Shown here: piece by piece, positions 12,121-16,958 of the stretch
How the letters are laid out: each line of letters begins with the position of its first letter
Position numbering within the stretch: position 1 is the stretch's first letter
NCBI GenBank assembly: GCA_900763885.1
Contig: CAAFLY010000287.1
Location: 1-16,958 of the forward strand
Direction: 5' to 3'
Origin: Clostridia bacterium
GTDB lineage: Bacteria; Bacillota; Clostridia; Oscillospirales; CAG-272
Length of the DNA: 16,958 nucleotides
Program-made: the position numbers and the translations under genes
The notes under the pieces: generated by a model
What the model was told of the DNA's origin: nothing
What the model saw: the letters and a program-made list of their open reading frames with translations, nothing else
Database searches by the model: none

Positions 12121-13269
12121 ATGGAAACGAAAATCTACAGGGGCAGAGGAGACGGGATCGACCGGGAGGACTATCTCGACTTCATCAACTACGTGTTCGG
12201 CTTCAACGGAAGCGACGACGACTTCCAGAAGCTCCTGCCCAAGCTCTACAAGCCGGAATACAGTCCGTGCGGGAACAGCTATGTCGTGACCGAGGACGGC
12301 AAGCTCAGGGCGGCGGTCGGCGTGTTTGTCCGGGAGCAGTCCGTGTGCGGCGAATGGCTGTCCGTCCATGGCGTCGGCAACGTGGCGGTTCATCCGTATG
12401 CCCGGTCGCGCGGGTATATGCGGGAGCTGATGCACATGGCGGTGGACGATATGATCGCGTCCGGCGCGGATTACTCCGATCTTGGCGGCAGACGGCAGCG
12501 CTACGGCTATTTCTCCTATGAATCCGCCGAGCCGGTGTGGGAATTCACCATCGACCAGACGAACGCGCGCCACTGCTTCCGGGATATGCCGCCGCGTGAG
12601 ATCGCTTTCCGCGAGGTGACGGATCCGGACGACCCGGCCTTAGACAGGATGGTCGCGCTCCACGAAAAGCAGCCGCTCTACATGAAGAGGGACCGCGCGG
12701 CGTTTCTCGACATCTGCCGGTCCTGGGGCAGAAAGCTCTATGAGATCACGGACGGCAGCTACGGCTTCGCGGGCTACAGGATCGGGGAGATGGACGAGCT
12801 GCTTCTGGCGGACGAGAGCGATTTCTATGCCGTGGTGCGCGCGTATCTCGCGGATCACCGGGATATGCGCCTCGCCGTACCGCTGTACAACACGGACCGG
12901 ATCGCGGCGGCGTCCCTCATCTGCGAGCATTCCTCCCTCCACGACGGCGCGAAATGCACGGTATTCCATTTTGAAAAGGTTGTGCGCGCGTTTTTGAACC
13001 TGAAGGCGCGGTCCCTGCCGAACACGATGTGCGACGGTGCGCTGACGGTGCTGGTCCACGGAATCGCGGGAGACGAGCGGTTCACGATCACACTGCGGGA
13101 CGGCGTGCCCACGGTCGAAAAATCGGACAAAACGCCGGATATGGTGCTGGAGCACAAAGAGGCGGTCGCGTTCTTCTTCGGCGTCATGTCCCCGGAGCGG
13201 ATGAAAAACGCCTGCGCCGCCGCGTGGTTCCCGCTCCCGATGCACGAGGACGGCGCGGATCATGTCTGA
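12121..13269 (+). CDS. Eis-like GNAT N-acetyltransferase with SCP2-type C-terminal domain
   Basis: A 382-residue protein in the Eis architecture. The first GNAT domain (~1-140) has the acetyl-CoA loop VAVHPYARSRGYMRELM (89-104), with RxxGY in the pyrophosphate-binding place. RQRYGYFSY (126-133+) follows, where Tyr133 corresponds to the general-acid tyrosine of Eis enzymes. A second GNAT-like segment runs to about 275. An SCP2-like domain ends at FPLPMHEDGADHV. In the Eis family the C-terminal carboxylate acts as catalytic base, so the last residues matter. Eis proteins acetylate amines, including aminoglycosides in mycobacteria, but the natural substrate here cannot be read. AAAGGAG (12104-12110) lies ten bases before the ATG at 12121; the earlier ATG at 12114 is out of frame. 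It is the third gene of the operon. The stop codon lies inside a 23-bp tandem repeat. Confidence 0.88.
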   Translation: METKIYRGRGDGIDREDYLDFINYVFGFNGSDDDFQKLLPKLYKPEYSPCGNSYVVTEDGKLRAAVGVFVREQSVCGEWLSVHGVGNVAVHPYARSRGYMRELMHMAVDDMIASGADYSDLGGRRQRYGYFSYESAEPVWEFTIDQTNARHCFRDMPPREIAFREVTDPDDPALDRMVALHEKQPLYMKRDRAAFLDICRSWGRKLYEITDGSYGFAGYRIGEMDELLLADESDFYAVVRAYLADHRDMRLAVPLYNTDRIAAASLICEHSSLHDGAKCTVFHFEKVVRAFLNLKARSLPNTMCDGALTVLVHGIAGDERFTITLRDGVPTVEKSDKTPDMVLEHKEAVAFFFGVMSPERMKNACAAAWFPLPMHEDGADHV

Positions 13270-13322
13270 TGCGCGGCGCGGATCACGTGTGACGCATGAC
13301 GCGGATCACGTGTGAAGCATGG
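13254..13322 (+). repeat. Three tandem copies of a 23-bp unit spanning the acetyltransferase stop
   Basis: Units at 13254-13276, 13277-13299 and 13300-13322 each begin CGCGGATCA. The second and third share CGCGGATCACGTGTGA exactly; the first differs at two positions in that part. Each unit encodes Ala-Asp-His-Val-stop. Because 23 is not a multiple of three, the copies lie in three different frames, so every forward frame meets the same tail and stop. A fragment of a fourth unit (CGTGTGACATT) follows at 13323. Confidence 0.85.
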
Positions 13323-13377
13323 CGTGTGACATTGCCGCGCTTTGCAAAGATCCGACATATAAAATACGGAAAATCCG

Positions 13378-13406
13378 TTGACAAACACGGAAATTTGCTG
13401 TATACT
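13378..13406 (+). promoter_or_regulatory. Strong sigma-A promoter of the second solute-binding lipoprotein
   Basis: TTGACA (13378-13383), a 17-nt spacer and TATACT (13401-13406). Transcription would start near 13413, about 40 bases before the chosen ATG. The lack of a terminator after the acetyltransferase gene means some read-through from the upstream operon is also possible. Confidence 0.9.
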
Positions 13407-13451
13407 CTGACTATAGAATTCACCGGATCAGTGAAACGAGGTATGGACAGC

Positions 13452-14942
13452 ATGAAAAAACAAATTTCCCTTTTGCTTGTGGCAGCGATGCTTGCGGGGA
13501 CGCTCCTGTCCTGCGCCGGCGGCGAAAATGAGACAAAGCAGAGCGGCGGAGATGGCACGCAAACGGATACCGTCGAGACGGAGACCGAATCGGAAACGCT
13601 CTACGCCCCGGACGATCTGCCCGCGGAGCTGCGCTATGACGGCGTGACGGCGACGATCTTCGGCTGGAGCGACCCGGCGGCGATCGAGTTCTACGCGGAG
13701 GAGCTGAACGGGGAGCTGGTGAACGACGCGATTCACGCGCGCAATCTCGCCGTGGAGGAAAGGCTCGGACTGCGGCTGACCTACGTTCTGGAGCCCGGCT
13801 CCAACCCGAATCAGGGGACATGGGTCAAGTCGATCGAAAACAGCGTGCGCGCCGGAGATCAGGCGTATGATGTGGCAGCCGGCTATTCCATGGCGGGAGC
13901 GACGCTGGCGTATGACCATATGCTCCTGGACCTCGCCGATCAGCCGTATCTCAGCTTCGACAAGCCATGGTGGCCGAGGTCCCTCATGGATGAAGCGACC
14001 TGCGGCGGCAAGCTCTATTTCTGCTCCGGCGACATTTCCACGTACATGATCTATTATATGTACGCCGCGTATTTCAACAAGCAGATGGTAGAGGATCACG
14101 GGCTTGCCGATCCGTACGCACTGGTGCATGAGGGCAAATGGACGCTGGACACGATGCTTTCCATGGCGGGGGGCATATATATGGACGTAAACGGCGACGG
14201 CAAGAAGGACGATGGCGACCGCTACGGCATGGTGCTCCACACCACCTACATCGATCCGTTCTTCTTCGGCGTCGGACTGCGCACCACGGAAAAGAACGCG
14301 GAAGATATTCCCGTGCTCGCGGCATCCTTCGGCGGCGAGAAAACGCACTGGCTGCTGACCACCCTGAACAGGTTCTTCGCCACAGACGACGGCTATATGG
14401 TTTCCGGCCTCGACGGCTACACGATCGGGGACAATCTGTTCAAGGAAGGCAGAGCACTCTTCACCGTCAACGAGTTCCAGTATGCCGCCATCACGATCCG
14501 CGACGCCGAGCTCGACTACGGGATTCTCCCGATCCCGAAATACGACGAGGAGCAGCAGGAGTATTCCACCGTCATGTCCTTCCCGTATTCCCTCTACGGC
14601 ATTCCCGCGGACGCGAAGGATCCGGCTATGTCCGCGGCACTCATGGAATGTCTCGCCTCCGAGAGCTACCGCACCGTCACGCCCGCGCTCTTTGAAACGG
14701 GTATGAAGGTGAAGTACGCCACGGACAACGAGTCGGCGCAGATGTTCGACATCATCCGCGAAACGATCGTGTTCGACTTCGGCCGCGTGTTCACAAACAG
14801 CATGAACAGCATGACGTTCAGTCTGTTCCGCGACGCCGTAGCGTCGAAGAAGGACAACTGGATCTCCATCTATGAAAAGAACGAGAAAAAGTTGACCGCC
14901 GCGCTCGAAAAAGTGGTAAACGCTCTGACGAGTGAGGACTGA
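13452..14942 (+). CDS. Extracellular solute-binding-type lipoprotein (paralogue of 3413-4885)
   Basis: A 496-residue secreted lipoprotein: MKK start, hydrophobic core, lipobox LLSC with Cys21, and a Thr/Glu/Asp linker to about 50. It shares clear blocks with the protein at 3413-4885: GELVNDAIHARNLAVEERLGL versus GDVMNDAVYARNMTVEDRLNV; DKPWWP versus TKPWFP; DYGILPIPKYDEEQ versus DYGIIPYPKYDAAQ. A calcium-loop motif DVNGDGKKDDGD occupies the same residues, 245-256. The two are therefore diverged paralogues of a family 1 type solute-binding protein. The ATG at 13452 is preferred over 13443 because GAGG (13438-13441) lies ten bases upstream of it but only one base from the other. No transporter membrane genes are adjacent; the gene is a single unit between a strong promoter and a strong terminator. 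Confidence 0.87.
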   Translation: MKKQISLLLVAAMLAGTLLSCAGGENETKQSGGDGTQTDTVETETESETLYAPDDLPAELRYDGVTATIFGWSDPAAIEFYAEELNGELVNDAIHARNLAVEERLGLRLTYVLEPGSNPNQGTWVKSIENSVRAGDQAYDVAAGYSMAGATLAYDHMLLDLADQPYLSFDKPWWPRSLMDEATCGGKLYFCSGDISTYMIYYMYAAYFNKQMVEDHGLADPYALVHEGKWTLDTMLSMAGGIYMDVNGDGKKDDGDRYGMVLHTTYIDPFFFGVGLRTTEKNAEDIPVLAASFGGEKTHWLLTTLNRFFATDDGYMVSGLDGYTIGDNLFKEGRALFTVNEFQYAAITIRDAELDYGILPIPKYDEEQQEYSTVMSFPYSLYGIPADAKDPAMSAALMECLASESYRTVTPALFETGMKVKYATDNESAQMFDIIRETIVFDFGRVFTNSMNSMTFSLFRDAVASKKDNWISIYEKNEKKLTAALEKVVNALTSED

Positions 14943-14989
14943 GGAGGCACTGCCCTAAGACGGAGCTTGCACCCCCCTGCACACCATAC

Positions 14990-15037
14990 AAAAACGCCGC
15001 TGTATCGGAGCTTCAAACGATATGGCGGCGTTTTTTT
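14990..15037. terminator. Strong bidirectional intrinsic terminator
   Basis: AAAAACGCCGC (14990-15000) pairs with GCGGCGTTTTT (15025-15035), and pairing continues inward through TGTATCG and CGATATG, giving about 18 bp around a 10-nt loop. Seven Ts follow on the plus strand, and a run of five Ts follows the stem on the minus strand. It ends the second solute-binding gene and backs up the pckG terminator. Confidence 0.92.
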
Positions 15038-15056
15038 GCCGGAATGAACCGAAATG

Positions 15057-15087
15057 AAAAAGGAGAGACCGCAAACGCAGTCTCTCC
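15057..15087 (-). terminator. Intrinsic terminator of pckG
   Basis: On the minus strand GGAGAGAC (15080-15087) pairs with GTCTCTCC (15062-15069), an 8-bp stem with a 10-nt loop, followed by TTTTT (15057-15061). It lies 16 bases after the pckG stop. Confidence 0.88.
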
Positions 15088-15103
15088 GATTTGTCTTTGT
15101 TGA

Positions 15104-16888
15104 TTAGCCGAGTCTCTTGTCAAGAGCGTCGAGTTCTTCACGCAGCTCCGCGGGAACTCTTTCGCCGATGAGGTCGTAGAATTCGCGGATGTTCGTGATG
15201 TCCGCCTTCCAGCTGTCGTGGTCCACGGAAACCAGCTCGCGGATGGTATCGGTCGTAACACCGGAAATGCCCTCGACGTTGATGTCCTCCGGCTTCGGTA
15301 CATAACCGATCGCGGTCTCGTCAGCGCCCACAGTGCCTTCGCAGCGCGCGAGGATCCAGAGCAGAACGCGGAAGTTGTCGCCGAAGCCCGGCCAGATGAA
15401 GTTGCCGTCGTCGTCGGTGCGGAACCAGTTGACGTGGAAGATCTTCGGCGCGTGCGGGATCTTCTTGCCCATCTCGAGCCAGTGTGCGAAATAGTCGCCC
15501 ATGTTGTAGCCCGTGAACGGACGCATAGCCATCGGGTCACGACGGACAACGCCTACAGCACCGGAAGCGGCAGCGGTCGTTTCGGAAGCCATGATGGAGC
15601 CGACGAAGGTACCGTGCTGCCAGTTGAAGGACTGGTACACCAGCGGAGCGGTCTTGGCGCGTCTGCCGCCGAATACGATCGCGGACAGCGGCACGCCGGT
15701 CGGGTTGTTGAATTCAGAGGACAGGCACGGGCAGTTGACGGCCTTTGCGGTGAAGCGGGAGTTCGGATGCGCACCGCAGGTGGACTTGTCCTTCTTGTCG
15801 TACTTTCTGTAATCCCACGGGTTGCCCTTCCAGTCGATGGCGTTCTTCGGCGGGTTGTTGTCAAGCCCCTCCCACCAAACGGTGTTGTTGTCGAGGTTGT
15901 GCACAACGTTCGTGAAGATGGTGTCGCGCTTGGTGGTGGCGAGGGCGTTCGGGTTGGAATGCTCGTTGGTGCCGGGAGCCACGCCGAAGAAGCCGTTCTC
16001 CGGGTTCATAGCCCACAGTCTGCCGTCCTTGCCGATGCGGATCCACGCGATGTCGTCGCCGACGCACCACACCTTGTAGCCCTTGTTCCGGTAGATTTCC
16101 GGCGGGATCAGCATGGCGAGGTTGGTCTTGCCGCAGGCGGACGGGAACGCGGCGGAGATATACTTTACATCGCCGTTCGGGAATTCCACACCGAGGATGA
16201 GCATATGCTCAGCCATCCAGCCCTCTTTTCTGCCGAGGTAGGAGGCGATGCGCAGCGCGAAGCACTTCTTGCCGAGCAGCACGTTTCCGCCGTAGCCGGA
16301 GTTGATGGACCAGATGGTGTTGTCCTCCGGGAAGTGGACGATATAGCGGTTCTCCTCGTCGAGCTGGGCCTTTGCGTGCAGACCCTTGACATAGTCCGGG
16401 CTGTCGCCGAGCGCTTCAAGAACCTCGGTGCCGACGCGGGTCATGATGAGCATATTGAGCACAACGTAGATGGAGTCGGTCAGCTCGATGCCGTACTTTG
16501 CGAAGTCGGAGCCTACGATGCCCATGGAGTAGGGAATGACGTACATGGTTCTGCCCTGCATCGCGCCCTTGTAGAGCTTGGAGAGCTTCGCGTAGCATTC
16601 CTTGGGGTCCATCCAGTTGTTGATGTTGCCCGCGTCCTCCTTCTTGGAGGTGCAGATGAAGGTTCTGCCTTCCACACGCGCGACGTCATTGACAGCGGTG
16701 CGGTGGAGATAGCAGCCCGGGAGCAGCTCTTCATTGAGCTTGATCATCTCGCCAGTGGAGCAGGCTTCGGCGCGCAGAGCGTTCGCCTGTTCTTCGGAAC
16801 CGTCGATCCAGACGATCTTGTCCGGCTGCGTCATGGCGGCCATCTCGTCGATCCAGCTGAGAACGTATTTATTCTGTGTCAGGGACAT
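15104..16888 (-). CDS. pckG: Phosphoenolpyruvate carboxykinase, GTP-dependent
   Basis: A 594-residue cytoplasmic enzyme that interconverts oxaloacetate plus GTP with phosphoenolpyruvate, CO2 and GDP, serving gluconeogenesis or, in fermenters, anaplerotic CO2 fixation. It follows the GTP-type family from end to end: ARVEGRT with substrate-binding Arg71; LLGKKCFALRIAS with manganese ligand Lys208; AEHMLILG with His228; the P-loop FPSACGKTN (248-256) with reactive Cys252; and VGDDIAW with Asp279. NPENGFFGVAPGT (295-307) and FNWQHGTFVGS (421-431) are also family blocks. The residue spacing between metal ligands agrees with vertebrate PEPCK once a 4-residue insertion is allowed. AAAGGAG lies ten bases before the ATG. 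The gene is complete, appears monocistronic and is followed by two terminators. Confidence 0.97.
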   Translation of the reverse strand: MSLTQNKYVLSWIDEMAAMTQPDKIVWIDGSEEQANALRAEACSTGEMIKLNEELLPGCYLHRTAVNDVARVEGRTFICTSKKEDAGNINNWMDPKECYAKLSKLYKGAMQGRTMYVIPYSMGIVGSDFAKYGIELTDSIYVVLNMLIMTRVGTEVLEALGDSPDYVKGLHAKAQLDEENRYIVHFPEDNTIWSINSGYGGNVLLGKKCFALRIASYLGRKEGWMAEHMLILGVEFPNGDVKYISAAFPSACGKTNLAMLIPPEIYRNKGYKVWCVGDDIAWIRIGKDGRLWAMNPENGFFGVAPGTNEHSNPNALATTKRDTIFTNVVHNLDNNTVWWEGLDNNPPKNAIDWKGNPWDYRKYDKKDKSTCGAHPNSRFTAKAVNCPCLSSEFNNPTGVPLSAIVFGGRRAKTAPLVYQSFNWQHGTFVGSIMASETTAAASGAVGVVRRDPMAMRPFTGYNMGDYFAHWLEMGKKIPHAPKIFHVNWFRTDDDGNFIWPGFGDNFRVLLWILARCEGTVGADETAIGYVPKPEDINVEGISGVTTDTIRELVSVDHDSWKADITNIREFYDLIGERVPAELREELDALDKRLG

Positions 16889-16933
16889 GGTAAAAAATCT
16901 CCTTTTCTGAAATCCAAATTTTTTCTATGATAT

Positions 16934-16939
16934 ATTATA
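16934..16939 (-). promoter_or_regulatory. Probable -10 element of pckG (its -35 lies beyond the window)
   Basis: TATAAT on the minus strand, a full consensus match, about 45 bases before the pckG ATG. With the 17-nt spacing used elsewhere here, the -35 hexamer would start at 16957 and extend past the window end, so it cannot be confirmed. Confidence 0.6.
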
Positions 16940-16958
16940 CCCGGCGGAGGATAACAAA

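Noticed and set aside
15218..16930. 570-codon open frame on the plus strand opposite pckG
   Set aside because: pckG is unmistakable and intact on the other strand. This frame is a typical antisense shadow of a highly expressed GC-rich gene and runs over the pckG promoter.

Overview
The window looks like chromosomal DNA from an uncultured clostridial Firmicute (Oscillospirales or Christensenellales type). The reasons are: fairly GC-rich coding regions next to strong AAAGGAG-type ribosome binding sites; sigma-A promoters with 17-nt spacers; YitT, NrdR and Eis-like proteins of Firmicute type; and lipoproteins whose mature N-termini are rich in Thr, Asp and Glu. The taxonomic call is an inference from style, not from a marker gene. 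No mobile element, CRISPR array, tRNA or rRNA was seen, and no gene-free stretch exceeds about 280 bases.

Layout. (1) 1-1094: 3' part of a regulator-like protein with a GyrI/MerR-type effector domain followed by two lipocalin-like repeats. (2) 1243-3249: a YitT-family membrane protein (+) and a DMT/EamA-type transporter (-) converge on a shared bidirectional terminator. (3) 3413-4978: a lipoprotein solute-binding protein (-) with its own strong promoter and a structured leader. (4) 5055-9809: a three-gene minus-strand operon of nrdR, a CapA-family lipoprotein and a large right-handed beta-helix lipoprotein. (5) 9934-13322: a divergent plus-strand operon of a DUF362/ferredoxin protein, ispE and an Eis-like GNAT acetyltransferase. 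The last gene ends in a 23-bp tandem repeat that carries the same four-residue tail plus stop in all three frames. (6) 13378-15037: a second solute-binding lipoprotein, clearly a paralogue of the first. (7) 15057-16958: GTP-dependent PEP carboxykinase (-).

How the genes fit together. Four of the ten genes encode predicted surface lipoproteins: two solute-binding proteins, a CapA-like phosphatase-fold protein and a glycosidase-like beta-helix protein. This suggests an outer-surface glycan or nutrient-scavenging theme, but no ABC permease or ATPase gene is present. The rest is housekeeping: control of ribonucleotide reductase genes (NrdR), isoprenoid precursor synthesis by the MEP pathway (IspE), and gluconeogenic or anaplerotic carbon flow (PckG). 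I did not find a clear new defence or mobile system. The most unusual items are the three-frame C-terminal repeat of the acetyltransferase, the NrdR operon carrying surface lipoproteins with a NrdR-box-like palindrome at its own start, and the orphan solute-binding pair with a matched calcium-loop motif.
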